Positions 23,502 to 37,155 are shown, numbered from the stretch's first letter. The stretch: 64,000 bases of DNA from Talpa occidentalis (GCF_014898055.3 NW_023602073.1:19887784-19951783), one strand, 5' to 3'. Notes: generated by a model not told the origin, from the letters alone. Numbers and translations are program-made.

Positions 23502-25500
23502 GGGTCACATTTGTTAATGTGGGAAATGATAAATCTGTCATGTATCATGGGAAAAAGTTGCCATAATTTTAAAGAAGTTAACATAATTCCTTCAGAGATA
23601 AGTTCTGCCAGGATGATGGAAAACAGTAAACATGAGATTTGTTTTTCAGTTTATCCTGAGTTGCGCTGAAGTTGGACTACAAAATGATATCTATTGAGGA
23701 GAACAACTAGATTCTCAGCAGCCAATAACCATGTAGTGCTGAATCTCAAAGTCCTCTGGGAACAATATACTGAGATTACATTGCAAAAATCTCATTATAC
23801 CATTTCTTCATATATATTTGCAATGGATTAACTGCCACTCATGTGGAACAAATGTTTCAATGTCACAATGGTCTGTGAGTGCCTATTCCCACCCTCCCGC
23901 CACCTCTAGTAGCCTCAATTTTCCAATCGTATTTCTAGGGTTAGTTTTGGTTTAGTTTTGTAATTTTTTTTTTTTTTTTTTTTTTTGCTTTCTATCATCC
24001 AGATATTAGTGAAATCATCTTTTTTTTTTTTTGGCCTCTTTCTCCTTATGATATTGCACTTAGCATAATCCCCTCCAGTTTCCATCCATATTGTCTCAAG
24101 TTGCAAAGAGTTCATCTTTCTTTTTTTTATTTTTTTAATTTTTATTTTTTAAAAGATTTATTTATCTATTTATAGGAGAACAAGGGTACAGGCCAGATGC
24201 GCAGGAGAGTGAGAGGACTCACCAGAGACAGAGTAGGGAACAGAACAGGTAGACTGATGAAATACACTGCTGATGGGAGCAGCAAGAGTGACTGGAGAGG
24301 TCTGCCATGACATGTGGGACCCTCACCAGCTGCTTAGGATCAAACCGGTGCTGCAGAGGCTGCCGGCAGCTTCACAGAGCAGCACTCAACTGCCTGCACC
24401 ACAGGGAAGGCTATCCTTTTTTTTAATAGCTGAGTATATTCCATTGTGTATTTAGATAACATCTTAAAATACTGCTTCACTCCCATAACTTTCTTATTGT
24501 AAATTGTGCCACTATTTTTCATAAGTTGAATATATTCCTTCAAACTAGTGATTTTGTAATCTCTGGGTAGATACCTAGGTGAGGAATTGATGGATCGTAT
24601 GTAGATCTGTATTTAATATTTGAGGAACCTGCACTTTTTTCTGTAGTAGCTGGACCAATCTACATCCTCACCAACAATGTATAAGAGTTTGTTGTATTGC
24701 ACATATTCACCAATATTTTTTGTCTAATTTTTTAACATGGAACATCCTCATAGACTTGATTTGCATTTCCCTGAATATAAGTGATGCTGATAATTTTTTC
24801 ACATGCTTTTTGGTCATCTATATGTCTTCCTTGTGAAGTGTCTATTTAGTTCCACTGCTGATTTTGATTGGGTTATTTGTTTTCTTTTGTTTACTTATGT
24901 ATGTTGTTTATTTTGGATATCAGCTCCTTGTCAGATGTATGACAAAATATATGTTGCTCAAATGTATGTCATATGTATGATAGATGTATGATGTGAAAAT
25001 GTATGCCAGATGCATGACAGATGTATTGTGCAAATATTGTCTCCCTTCATTACACTGTCTTTTGTTTTAAATAAGCAAGGGAGATATAAAGAAACAAAGA
25101 AAACAGCTCTCAAGATGGCATTAGAAGTCCACACATATTTAGGATAACTTAGAATGTAAATATGTTGAATTATATCAAAAGACATTCAAAATTGAAAATT
25201 CTTTTATTAAATGAACTAAAAACAAGACCCAACTCAAAAGAAACATACTTCTGTTTATAAGATTACCAGGTTGGGAATCCAATGATTCCAGTGATTATGT
25301 TTAATAATACATAACTAAACTTGAAAGTTGTTAATAATAAAAATAAAAGGATTTAGGAATTATGTGACATGAGAGAGGTTTTGACTAACATCACAGTGAC
25401 TATAGTTTTATGAATTATGTGTGTCATACCAAAACACTGTATAATTAAACTTAAACAAATTTATATGTTAAAAAATTTGAAATAAAAAATATACCCAAAT
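23502..25500. other. Downstream flank of OR14 unit D, with an old LINE-1
   Basis: It aligns with 44740-46610 after unit F (GATGGAAAACAGTAAACATGAG shared). It contains a minus-strand old L1 3' part (about 23880-25080: TAGCATAATCCCCTCCAGTT, TTGCATTTCCCTGAATATAA) split by a SINE, and degenerate repeats of TGTATGACAGA (24935-25027). Confidence 0.65.
24151..24411 (-). mobile_element. tRNA-derived SINE
   Basis: Minus-strand copy inside the old L1. Unit F's SINE in the same old L1 (45358) is at a different position, so the two insertions are independent. Confidence 0.88.
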
Positions 25501-25660
25501 ATTTGCTGTCTACAAGGCACTTCAATTGGAGGTACTCATATAGTGTGTAGCGAAAAGGATGGAAATGATATTCCATGCAAATGAAAATAAAATGACAACA
25601 TAAATAGTAATACTTCCATCAGATAAAATGGAAATTAAATCAAAAACTGTAAGAAGAGAT
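25500..25660 (+). mobile_element. Old LINE-1 endonuclease fragment
   Basis: TTTGCTGTCTACAAGGCACT and GATATTCCATGCAAATG are diverged ORF2 5' sequence, shared with unit F at 46630-46790. A younger L1 interrupts it at about 25661. Confidence 0.6.
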
Positions 25661-28600
25661 ACCGCCGGGGCAGACTGCAGGCACAGGAAAGTCTGCTTCC
25701 AACTTGCCATTTAGATTAGGGACCTTTGCTTCAACAAAGACTGCTTGAAACTGGGAGATGGCTCCCCCCACAGCCAGAGGTGAGCTGGGAAGCCCTCTCA
25801 TGCTTGGCCATGCCTGGCAGGTAGTTGGAGCCCACAGAGGGATCCAGCGATTTGGAGCCCAGAGAGCAATCCAACCACCCCACCTCCAGGGGAGTCTGTG
25901 GGACTTCAAGACACACCTTTGGAATTAAACAAACACAGAAGGAGGAGATATTCTGGGACAGAATAACATTCATAGTACCACTAACATATTCATAGTACCA
26001 CTCCCTACTGGAATTCTGGCATAACAGTATTTGACTCGATTGGGCCACCAGTTTCCGAAATCCCAGAAAGAGCACACCAAAAAGATGCTGGCCAGTACCA
26101 GTGACACAGTGTCCCGAAACACTGTGGTCAAATTAGAAAACAAACAGCAGGAAGAAGAAAAACTACAAGTAACCAAGAAAGTCCTCAGGAAAAAGCAAAC
26201 CACAAAAAGAAAACCACCCACCAGATTGTAACAACAGTGACTTGGAAGAACTTCTGAGCTTTCCAGAAAGAGAATTTAAAGATTGCCATGATTAAAAAAC
26301 TGACAGAAGTCATTAACAGGAAAAAGAATAAATATAAGAAAGAAAATATCAAAATCAACAAATAACTATGAACAAGAGACACTCTAAGGGGGTGGGGGCG
26401 GGGAAAGGAGGGCTTGGGGTAAAAATAAGGGGGTTGTAATTGTATAGGGAATATAAAAATAAAATTTAAATTAAAAAAAAAGAAAACAATGATAAGGAAA
26501 AAATAATCAACAATCAGAAGAATGAAATTGAGTCCCTAAAGAGGGAAGTGAAGGAAATGCAGGAGATCAAAGTAATGGAAGAGCTAAAGAACTCCGGGAA
26601 AAGCAGTGAACAGATGAAGCAGAATAGATGAAGTGGAAGAATGAATAAGCACTCTCGAAGACATAGAAATAAAAAGAACCAAAACAGAAAAGGAAGGAGA
26701 AGTACAAATGAAAAGGAAAGAAGAAAGATTTCAGGAACTATCTGACTCCATGAGGAAAGGAAATATAAAAGTTATAGTAATCCCAGAAGGACAGGAGAGA
26801 TACATAGGAACAGAGAAAATATTCAAGGAAATAATTGAAGAGTACTTCCCAAATATGAAGAAGGAGCTGAAAATAGACATACAAGAAGCAAGAAGAATAC
26901 CAAATTTCCATGATGAAAGGAAAACACATAATAGTAAAGCTCCCAAGAATCCAAGACAAGGAAAAAATAATGAAGATGGCAAGAGGGTAGAAACAGAAAA
27001 CATACAAAGGAAAACCAATCAGGCTGACAGACTTCTCTGAAGAAACACTACAGGCAAGGAGAGAGTGGAGGGACATAGTCAACAGACTCCAAGACAACAA
27101 ATGCCAATGAAGAATACTCTATACTACAAAGGTTTCCTTCCTCTATGAAGAAAGAAAAAAGACCTTCCCAGACAAATAAAAACTCCAGTATTTCATTACA
27201 ACTAAAACCCCATTCCAAAAAATACTATAAGAAGTCCTAAAGCCAGAAAAAGAGAGGGAAGAATAAGAACAAAACAAGACCAAAAAAAAAATTATTACTA
27301 AAAAATAAATAAATAAAACCAAAGAAAAGTCAAACAAATGGCAAATACAGACGCAAACATATCAATATTAATTCTAAATGTAAACTGACTAAACTCTTCA
27401 ATAAAAAGACACAGAGCCGCAGGCTGGATTAAGAAACAAAACCCAACCTTTTGCTGTCTCCAGGAAACTCACTTAACTACAAAAGATAAAAATAGATTGA
27501 GAGTAAAAGGATGGAAAACAATCCTACAAGAAAATGGACCAAAAAAGAAGGTAGGGACAGCTATACTTATATCAGATAAAACAGATTTCAAACTCAGAAA
27601 GGTAAAAAGAGACCCCGATGGTCACTACATTATGATCAGGGGGACAATACTTCAAGAAGAAATAACACTCATTAACATATACTCACCAAATGAAGGCGCA
27701 CCAAAATAGATCAAACAACTATTATCATCTCTGAAAACAGACATCAGAGAAAACACATATGTAGTGGGAGACTTCAACACACCACTATCAACAATGGATA
27801 GATCAACGAGACAAAAAATAAGTAAAGACACTAAAGCTCTTAATAAGTATCTAGAGCACTTGGGCTTAACAGACATCTATAGAACAATAACCCCACCAAG
27901 AAAATCTGAGACACATTTTTCTCAAGCACACATAGATCATTCTCCAGGATCGATCAAATACAGGGACACAAGACAAACATCAACAGATACACCAATATTG
28001 AAATCACCAACCATCTTCTCTGACCATGAAGACATCAAACTAGAGATAAACCAAAAATAGAAGGCAAGGAACTCTCCTACCTCGTGGAGATTGAAACCCA
28101 CACTACTGGAAGACCACTGGACAAATGAGAAGATCAAAGAAGAACTTAAAATATACTTTGAGTTTAATGACAAGGACGACACCAATTTCCTAAAGGAATG
28201 GGATACAGCAAAAGCAGTAAGTAATAAGAGGAAAATGTATAGCAATAGAGGCTCACATCAAGAAACAAGAAAGAATTCAAAGAAACAACCTTATCTCACA
28301 GCTCAAAGAAATAGAAAAAGAAAAACAAAAATCACCCTAAAACCAGTAAAAGAAAGGAAATAATAAAAATCAAAGCAAAAATGAATGAAATAGAAATTTA
28401 AAAAAATCCAAAAGATCAATGAAACCAAAGGTTGGTTCTTTGAAAAAATAAATAAAATAGACAAATCCCTAGTCAGGCTCACAAAGGAAAAATGGGAGAA
28501 AGAACAAATAAATAGGATCACAAATGAAAGAGGAGAAATCACAACAGACACAGCAGAAATCAAAAGAATAATTAGAAACTACTATGAACAGTTATATGCA

Positions 28601-31440
28601 AACAAGCTCAACAATCTAGAAGAAATGGACAAATTCCTACAACTTTACAATCACCCAAAGCTAGATAAAGAAGACATAGAACACCTAAACAAACAAATTA
28701 CAAACAGTGAAATAGAAATGGTAATCAAAACCCTTCCCAAATACAAAAGCCCATGACCAGATTGATTTACCAATGAATTCTACTAAACTTTCAGAAACAA
28801 ACTAGTTCCTATCCTTCACAAACTCTTTCAAAAAATTGAGAAGGGATAATACCAAACACATTCTATGAAGCCAACATTACATTAATACCAAAACCAAATG
28901 AGGACACACACAAAAAAGAAAACTATAGGTCAATCTCTCTAATGAACACTGATGCAAAAATCCTCAGTAAAATTTTAGCTATCAGAATGCAACAATGTAT
29001 CCATAAGATAATTCACCATGACCAAGTAGGATTTAGTCCAGGGACACAAGGATGGTTCAACATCTGAAAATCAATCAATGTAATCACCAAAAAGAAATAT
29101 AACACATCACCAAAAAGAAATATAAAAACTGCATGATAATATCATTAGAGGCTGAGAAAACTTTCGACAAAGTACAATACCCATTTATGATAAAGACCCT
29201 TGAAATTCTCGGGATACAAGGAACATACCTCAACATCATAAAAGCCATATATGACAAGCCCACAGCCAATATCATTTTAAATGGCGAAAAGCTGAAAGCA
29301 TTCCCATTAAGATCTGGAACAAGACAAGGATGTACACTCTCACCACTGCTTTTCGATATAATACTGGAAATCCTAGCCAGAGAAATAAGACAAGAGAAAC
29401 ACACACACAGAATCCAAATAGGCAAGGAAGAAGTCAAACTATCACTATTCACAGATGATATGATAATATAGATAGAGAACCCCAAAAACTCCACAGAAAA
29501 ACTAATTAATCTAATCAATCAGTTTAGTAAAGTGGCAGTATACAATATCAACACACAAAAATCAGTAGCCTTCCTATACACAAACAGTAAATATGAAGAG
29601 GAAGAAATAAAAAAAAATCCCTTTTATTATTGAAACAAACAAAAAAAATCAAATACTTGGGAGGGAATAAACCTAAAAAAAGAGGTAAAGGACCTATACA
29701 AATAAAACTATAAAATATTGTTCAAAGAAACAGAAGACACAAAGAAATGGAAAGACATCCCCTGCTCATGGATTGGAAGAATTAAGATTATCAAAATGGC
29801 CATCCCACCATTTGCAATCTACAGATTCAGTACTATTCCAATAAAAATCTTAATGTCATTCTTCAAAGATATAGAAAAAATATTGATGAAATTCATATGG
29901 AGCCTCCCAAACCCCCAAATAGCCAAAACCCTCCTGAAAAAAAAAAGAAGGGAATGGAGGTATCACTCTCCCAGATTTCAAACTGTACTACAAAGCCATA
30001 ATCATCAAAACTGCATGGTATTGGCACAAGAACAGACACACTGACCAATGGAACTGAATAGAAAACCCAGAAATAAACCCACAGATTTATGGTCAACTAA
30101 TCTTTGACAAAGGAGCAAAGACTATGCATTGGAGCAAAGAATGTTTGTTCAATAAATGGTCCTGGGAAAACTGGGTCGCTACATGCAAAAGAATGAAGCT
30201 TGACCAATACCTCACAGCATACACAAAAACCAACTCAAAATGGATTAAAGAACTAGACATAATACCTTAAACCGTAAAATACATAGAAGAAAATATAGGC
30301 CAAACACTACATGACATGCACCTCAAAGACATCTTTACAGACACATCAGCCAAAGCAGTGATAGTGAAGGCAAAGATAAACAGCTGGGACTACATCGAAT
30401 TAAAGAGCTTCTGCACAGCAAAAGAGACAATAAGAAAAACAAAGAGAAACCCCATCGACTGGGAAAAAGTTTTTGCCCACAACACTAATGATAAAGGACT
30501 GATCACAAAAATCTACAAAGAGCTGATGAGACTCAACAAAAACAAAGAAAATAATCCAGTCAAAAAATGGGCAGAAGAGCTAAACAGAAACTTCTCTGAA
30601 GAAATGCAAATGGACAACAGGCATATGAAAAAGTGATCAACATCACTTGTAATCAGGAAATGCAAATCAAAACTACAATGAGATACCATCTTACACCAGT
30701 GAGAATGGCACATATCAAAAAAACTTGCAACAACAAATGTTGGCAAGGTTGTGGAGAAAAAGGAACTCTCCTGCACTGTTGGTGGGAGTGCAAACTGGTC
30801 CAACCACTATGGAGAGCTGTGTGGAGATTTCTTGACCTACGAAACATAGAGCTTCCATATGATCCAGCAATTCCACTCCTAGGTGGAATTGACCCAAATG
30901 ACACAGAAACAGTATTTCCAAAGGGCACCTGCACGCCTGTGTTTATAGTAGCACTATTTACAGTAGCTAAGCTATGGAAGCAATCCAAATGCCCAAAATA
31001 GGTGACTAGATCAAGAAGATGTGGTACATATACACAGTGCAATATTACTCAGCAATCAAAAAAGATAAACACATGCAGTTTGCAGCAACATGGATGGAGC
31101 TAGAAGGGATCATGCTCAGAGAAATAAGTCAGAAAGAAAAAGAAAAATACCGGATGGTCTCACTCATAGCAGGAATTTAGAAAACCCAAATAAGAGACCA
31201 GAAAAAAGACTAATCATTACAAAGTAAAAATCAAAATCAACAAGCAACTATAAACCAGAAACACACTAAGGAGGGTCGTGGGGAGGGGTGGGAGGAGTGG
31301 GGAAAGGAAGGACTAGAGTCAAAATAAGGGGGGGGGGTGCAAGTATATGTGGAATATAACCAATATGAAAATTCATACATTATGCAAAGATGAAAAAAGA
31401 TGTAAGAATTATATAAAACAATATATTTAAATAAAAAATT
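25661..31440 (+). mobile_element. Near-complete but decayed LINE-1
   Basis: A 5' region (about 25661-26030) unlike the GC-rich 5'UTR at 1880-3090. ORF1 (about 26079-27040) has the coiled coil and ELSDSMRKGNIKVIVIPEG, but is broken. ORF2 starts at 27338 (MANTDANISILILNVN) and shows the endonuclease (VGDFNTPLSTMDRS, FSDHEDIKLEI) and reverse transcriptase ([30 protein letters not shown]), then the C-terminal [10 protein letters not shown] region, ending near 31181. A G-run 3'UTR and tail follow to 31440. Many stops and frameshifts split ORF2, for example near 27388 and 28060, and a 17-bp repeat at 29089-29124. It is not mobile. Confidence 0.92.
26328..26483 (+). mobile_element. LINE-1 3'UTR fragment nested in ORF1 of the larger LINE-1
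   Basis: It carries AAATCAACAAATAACTATGA, the G-run and an A-rich tail (AATAAAATTTAAATT then A9). It interrupts the host ORF1 coiled coil. Similar AGGAAAAAGAATAA / AGGAAAAAATAAT flanks suggest a diverged TSD. Confidence 0.75.
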
Positions 31441-31854
31441 TTTTTCTCCCAAATTAATAAAAATAAAACACCAGGTATGACAAATAAATAAAAAATTGGG
31501 CAATATGTGAAATAAATTCACAAGTTGAATATAGTATTGAAATTATTAATAAAATAGGCAATTTAATAATTATAGTAAATGATTACAGCTTTATTCTTTG
31601 CATTCCATGATACATTATAGAATTATTTTTGCATAAAGCACAGGGAGAATTTGTGGCTCATTTTATTCAAAGAGCTATATATCTGACCCAGTATCACTGA
31701 GAAATAATTTTTTCTGATGAATTTCACCTATGTTATGTCATGTGATGATATAGGTGTGGGATTCTGATCTGCTCAGTTGATGTATGGAATCCTGCTTATT
31801 AATATCAAAGTCTGTTAATAAAAAAAACTAATTTCACAGTACTTTAGTATATTA
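31441..31854. other. Spacer, nothing recognised
   Basis: AT-rich, no ORF of note and no recognised repeat. Confidence 0.4.
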
Positions 31855-32911
31855 AAGACTAAGTTTTTCAACTCTGTTCTTCTAGTTTGTCTATGCTTCT
31901 CTAGATTCTTTCTATATCATTATAAGCTTTAGAATCAATTCACCCATTGCAAAACATACTTGCTGAAATGTGGATTGGAATTACATTAAATTTATAGATT
32001 AAGCAGGAGAACAAAAAGATCATGTCTCCCAGCATGATCGGGATACTTTCTGCATTTACTTATGTCTTTCAACATTCTTTCCTCCATCACATATGGTTTT
32101 TAGTGTAATGGCTTTGTGCATTTTTTTAAAATAATATTGAAAATCATTTTTTAATGGAAACAAAATTGCATTATACCATTATGAATATTTCAGACATGCA
32201 CCATTAAAAATGAACTGGTGTATATACTACATTAAGTTCAGCACTAAAGCTCCAATTCTGACCTCCATATAGTGACACATTTTACATGAGTCACTCACTC
32301 CTCTTCCCCCTTCCCTTCTAATAACCACTAGTTACTCCTAAAGTTTATTTTGTTTTATTTAGTTCATGTCTTTGTTTTCCTCTTATAACACATGCATGAA
32401 ATCATATGGTAATTATCTTTCTCCTATTTATTTCACTAAGCATAATAACCTGAAATTCATAAGTTGTGAATAAGGCATGATTTCATCCATTTACACCTGT
32501 GGGATCCATCCTATGCATTGACCACATGTTCTTAAGCCAATCATCTGTCCTTGGGCACTAAGGTTGACTCCAGGTCTTAGCTATTGTTAATAACACTGCA
32601 TTAAAGATGGTGGTGCACATCTCTTTGAATGTGCTTATGTATTTTTTTGTTAAATGGAATAACTGGATCTTATGGAATTAGTAATTTTAATTTTTGGAGG
32701 AACATAGTTTTCCTGGAAGTACAACTTACATTCCTCCAAGAATGGATAAGGATTCCATAATCTCTACATTCTCTCCCCCACCCCAACCCTTGTTACTTCT
32801 TTATTGGAGAATAGTCATTCTCACAGGTATGAGGCAATTACTCACTGAGGTTTTGACTTGCATTTCCTAATTGATATGAGATGATGAAGAACTTTTCATG
32901 AGAGTGCTGGC
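31855..32911 (-). mobile_element. Old LINE-1 (L1M-like) 3' region
   Basis: TGTGGATTGGAATTACATTAAA (mid ORF2, minus), then from about 32120 the 3' end with TTATTTCACTAAGCATAATA and AGTGGTTAGTTATT-like sequence. It ends at ATGAGAGTGCTGGC, where a foreign segment begins. Confidence 0.65.
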
Positions 32912-33130
32912 AAGTGAAGACTTGCTGGGGGTGAGGATTCCTGCCAGCCTCCCAACCCCCCAGCATCCCTGCCTGCCGTGTACCTGGTAAACTCGACAAA
33001 AAGCCTGAAAAAACCACCGAGGGCTCCAGGACTCTCCTTTATCTGTCTGTTCGGATCATAGAAAACCTGCCTTGTGGCCATCCTGCCGCTACATGCTGAA
33101 AGTAGGATTGTCTTCCCCAAACTGAGAGTA
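32912..33130. other. Unassigned GC-richer segment inside old L1 surroundings
   Basis: About 220 bases of higher GC than either flank. On the minus strand it reads openly for 74 codons (32896-33120; MATRQVFYDPNRQIKESPGA). It could be a piece of a processed transcript or an unidentified repeat. I do not recognise the protein and see no poly(A) tail or TSD. Confidence 0.3.
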
Positions 33131-33776
33131 CATGAACACTCATCATTATTTGCACTCTTTATTTTGTTACACTGTTAGAAGTGTAAACATCTCATCCTGG
33201 TCTGTTCTTAACCTTTGTGATTTGAGAATGGAGTGCTCTATCCTTTAGAATATATTTTCTGTCTCTCAGGATGTTGCATACAATCTTGCACACATACAAG
33301 TTTTTACAGATTTGTTTTATGAATCTACACATATATATTAACATTCTTCAAAACATATGATACTACAAGTCAGATTAATTTATAGCACTAAGAATTTGAT
33401 AAGATAACTCTAGCTCAATTATTCAGCTTTCCAAAATATTTGCTTAATAAATATTAGTTATTAAGTAGAATAAATATATAAACTTATTTTTAGAAGTTTC
33501 ATCATGTGAATATACAGTTTAATCTTAGCAATCATCTTTAGTAATAAAAAACTAGTGAAAGTGTGGAGAATGTGACTTCTAAAACACAACGGGTTGGGTA
33601 TTCTGATCATTGAACTAATATTAAAATGGAATACAATGCATGGTATTAATATATCAGACCCCATAATTTTATTTTCTTCTAATGGAGGATTTACAGCATA
33701 TATAGAAAATAGAAAATATTTATTTTTCAGAATTTTAATTTATTTTTTATTTTTATTATTTATTTATTCATTTTTA
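33131..33776. other. Spacer, nothing recognised
   Basis: AT-rich, without a gene or a clear repeat apart from A/T-rich tails near 33720-33776. Confidence 0.4.
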
Positions 33777-34034
33777 AAAATTTGTTTATTTATTTTATAC
33801 AAGAGCTGGGGTACAGGTCAGAAGAGCGGGAGGCTGAGAGAATTCACCAGAGACAGAGCAGGGAGCAGAACAGGCAGACGGACCCAACAACACTGCTGAG
33901 GGGAGCAGTGGGCGAGGCAAGAGAGGTCTGCTATGCCATGTGGGTTTCTCCCTGGCCTGTGGGGAATGCAACCAGTGCTGAAGAGGTGGCGGACAGCTTC
34001 GTAGTGCGATGCTCAACGGCTGCGCCACCGGGAA
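33777..34034 (-). mobile_element. tRNA-derived SINE
   Basis: Minus-strand copy: TTTATTTATTTTATACAAGAG through GGCTGCGCCACCGGGA. Confidence 0.88.
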
Positions 34035-34059
34035 TTTTATTTATTTATTTAATTTATTT

Positions 34060-36222
34060 TTTAAAAATAAAAAAAAAATTATATTCCCCATACAATACAA
34101 TTGCAACCCCCTTATTTTGGCCCCAAGCTCTCCTTTCCCCACCCCCGACTCCCCATAGAGTATCTGGTTTATAGTTGTTTGTTGATTTCGATATTTTCTT
34201 TCTTATAGTTATTCTTTTTCCTGGTCCATTATTTAGGTTTTCTTGATTCCTGCTATGAGTGAGACCATCTGGTATTTTTTCTTTCTGGTTCATTTCACTG
34301 AACATGATCCCTTCCAGCTCCATCCATGTTGCTGCAAATTGCATGAGTTTCTCTTTTTTGATTGCTGAGTAATATTCCATTGTGTATATGTACCACATCT
34401 TCTTGATCCAGTCATCTATTTTTGGGCATTTGGGTTGTTTCCATAGCTTAGCTATTGTAAGTAGTGCTACTATAAACACAGGCGTGCAGGTGTTCTTTGG
34501 AATTGATATTTCTGTGTCCTTTGGGTAAACACCTAGGAGTGGAATTGCTAGATCATATGGAAGCTCTGTCTTTAGCAGGTTGAGGAATCTCCACACATCT
34601 GTGCATAGTGGTTGGACCAGTTTGCACTCCCACCAGCAGTGTGGGAGAGTTCCTTTTTCTCCACATCCTCACCAACATTTGTTATTGCTAGTTTTTTCAT
34701 ATGTGCCAATCTCACTGGTGTAAGATGGTATCTCATTGTAGTTTTGATTTGCATTTCCTTGATTACAAGTGATGTTGAACATTTTTTCATATGCCTGTTG
34801 GCTATTTGTATTTCCTCTTAGGAGAAATTTCTTTTTAGCTCTTCTGCCCATTTTTTGACTGGATTATTTTCTTGTTTTTTTCTTTTTGTTGAGTCTCATC
34901 AGCTCTGTAGATTTTTGTGATCAGTCCTTTATCATTAGTGTGTGCAAATATTCTCTCCCAGTTGGTGTGGTTTCTCTTTGTTTTGGTTATTGTATCTTTT
35001 GCTGTGCAGAAGCTCTTTAATTTGATGTAGTCCCAGCAGTTTATCTTTGCCTTCAATATCACTGCTTTGGGTGATGTGTCTGTAAAGATGTCTTTGAAGT
35101 GCATGTCATGTAGTGTTTCACCTATATTTCCTTCTATATATTTTATGGTTTCAGGTCTTATGTCTAGTTCTTTCATCTATTTTGAGTTGGTTTTTGTGCA
35201 TGGTGTGAGGTAGTAGTCAAGTTTCATTCTTTTGCATGTAGCGACCTATTTTTCCCAACACCATTTACTGAACAAACTTTCTTTGTTCCAGTGCATATTC
35301 TTTGCTCCTTTGTCAAAGATTAGTTGGCCATAAATCTGTAGGTTTATTTCTGGGTTTTCTATTGGTCCGTGTGTCTGTTCTTGTTCCAATACCATGCAGT
35401 TTTGATTATTTTGGTTTTGTAGTAGCTTGAAATCTAGGAGATTGATGCCTCCATTCCCTTCTTTTTTTTTTCCAAGAGGGTTTTGGCTATTTGGGTTTTT
35501 TGGTGGCTCCATATTAATTTCATCATATTTTTTTATTTTTTTTAAAAGATTTATTTTATTTATTTATACAAGCACTGGGTACAGTCAGAAGCACGGGAGT
35601 GTGAGAGAATTCACCAGAGCCAGAGCGGGGAACAGAACAGGCAGACTGATGAAATACACTGCTGAGGGGAGCAGTGGGTGGCAGGAGAGGTCTGCCCGCC
35701 ATGTGGGACCCCCACCCTGCAGCTGGGGATTGAACTGTGCTGCAGAGGCTGCAGGCAGCTTTGTAGCCCAGTGCTGAACCACTGTGCCACCAGGGGAGGC
35801 CCTATTTTTTCTATTTCTTTGAAGAATGACATTGAAATTTTAATTGGAATAGCATTGAATCTGTACATTGCTTTTGGTGGGATGGCCATATTGATAACCT
35901 TAATTCTTCCAATCCATGAGCAGGGGATGTCTTTCCATTTCTTTGTGTCTACTTCTATTTCTATTTCTGTGTCTTCTTCTATTTCTTTTTCTTCTTTTTC
36001 CTTTACTTCTTTTGTTAGGTTTATTCCCAAGTATTTGATTTTTTTCTTTCAATAATAAAATGAATGGTTTTCTTGATTTCTTCTTCAGATTTATTGTTTG
36101 TGTATAGGAAGGCTACTGACTTTTGTGTGTTGATTTTATATCCTGCCACTTTACTAAACTGATTATTGAGTTGAATTAGTTTTTCTGTGGAGTTTTTTGG
36201 GCTCTCTATGTATGTTATCATA
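34060..36222 (-). mobile_element. LINE-1, 5'-truncated, with a SINE nested in ORF2
   Basis: Tail and 3'UTR at 34060-34200 (CCCCATACAATACAATTGC), then antisense ORF2: [36 protein letters not shown] C-terminus, up to the post-RT segment near 36222. The SINE at 35543-35802 splits it. Confidence 0.92.
35543..35802 (-). mobile_element. tRNA-derived SINE nested in LINE-1 ORF2
   Basis: It lies between TTCATCATATTTTTTTATT and CTATTTTTTCTATTTC. The uninterrupted L1 has ATATTTTTTCTAT here (complement of 29875-29890), so the flanks contain a short TSD. Confidence 0.9.
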
Positions 36223-37155
36223 CCAGGGATTTTATTTTTTACTGAGACTATCTGACTAGTTTCACATAGCATAATTCCCTCACATTCCATCCCTGTCTCT
36301 GTAAATGACAGGACTTCCATTTTGAATGACTGAGGAATATTCTATTGTGGGCATAACCACATCTTCTTGAGTCATCATTCTTTTATAGGCACTTAGGTTG
36401 TTTAAACTTCTTTGCTCTTGTAAAATAGTGTTATCATGAACATAAAGTAGCATATATTTTTTCAAATTAGTGGTTTCATGTTCTTTCTTGAATGAAGCGA
36501 GAGTGGAATTTTGGGATCATACACTAGATCTATTTGAATTTTTGAGAAACCTGCCTCTTGTTTTACATATTAGTTACATCAGTGTATCAGAGCACAAGGA
36601 TTCCCTTTTCTCCCTATTACATCTATGCTTTCTTTTCTCACAAGTTTGAGATTATATGTCATTGTGGCTTTGGTGTGCATTTATCATTGTAAGACAGATG
36701 AACATCTTTTTATGAAGCTTTTGGGTAACTATCTTTTCTGGTGAAGAAACTATTCAGATCCTCTGGCCATGATAAAGAAGATTGTCTTTTTGTTGAATTG
36801 TATGAGTTGAATATATTTTTTAGATATTAATCTCTTATTTGATATCTAGTTTGTAAGTAGCTTTCCCATTAGTAGGTTGGTGTTTTTTTCTAATGATGGT
36901 TCTTTCACAGTAAAGAAGCACTTTAGCTTGATAATTTCCCATTTGTTTATTTTGTTTTTGTTTCTTTTGATGTTGAAGTCCAATCCCTAGAGTCATATCT
37001 AAGGCTGGGTTAAAAAACTTATTGTCTCTGTTTTCTTCATGGATTAATGGTTTCAAGTTATCACTAATGATGTCAATGATTTTATGGTCTATGCATTTCT
37101 CCCACCTTTTAGGTCTTTTCTTCAAGATTTTAACCCATTTTAATCCATTTTTATA
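36223..37155 (-). mobile_element. Old LINE-1 (L1M-like) preceding OR14 unit E
   Basis: TTCACATAGCATAATTCCCT, GAATATTCTATTGTGGGC and TTTTTCTAATGATGGTTC are diverged antisense L1 3' sequence. Its end (about 37140) is shared with the old L1 ends before units D and F. Confidence 0.7.

Noticed and set aside
24933..25027. Possible repeat array or CRISPR-like pattern of TGTATGACAGA
   Set aside because: Units are short, contiguous and degenerate with no spacers, inside an old L1; simple tandem decay.
33777..34034. tRNA-like gene suggested by A and B box motifs in SINE copies
   Set aside because: The motifs belong to tRNA-derived SINEs; no copy forms an obvious complete tRNA with a matching acceptor stem.
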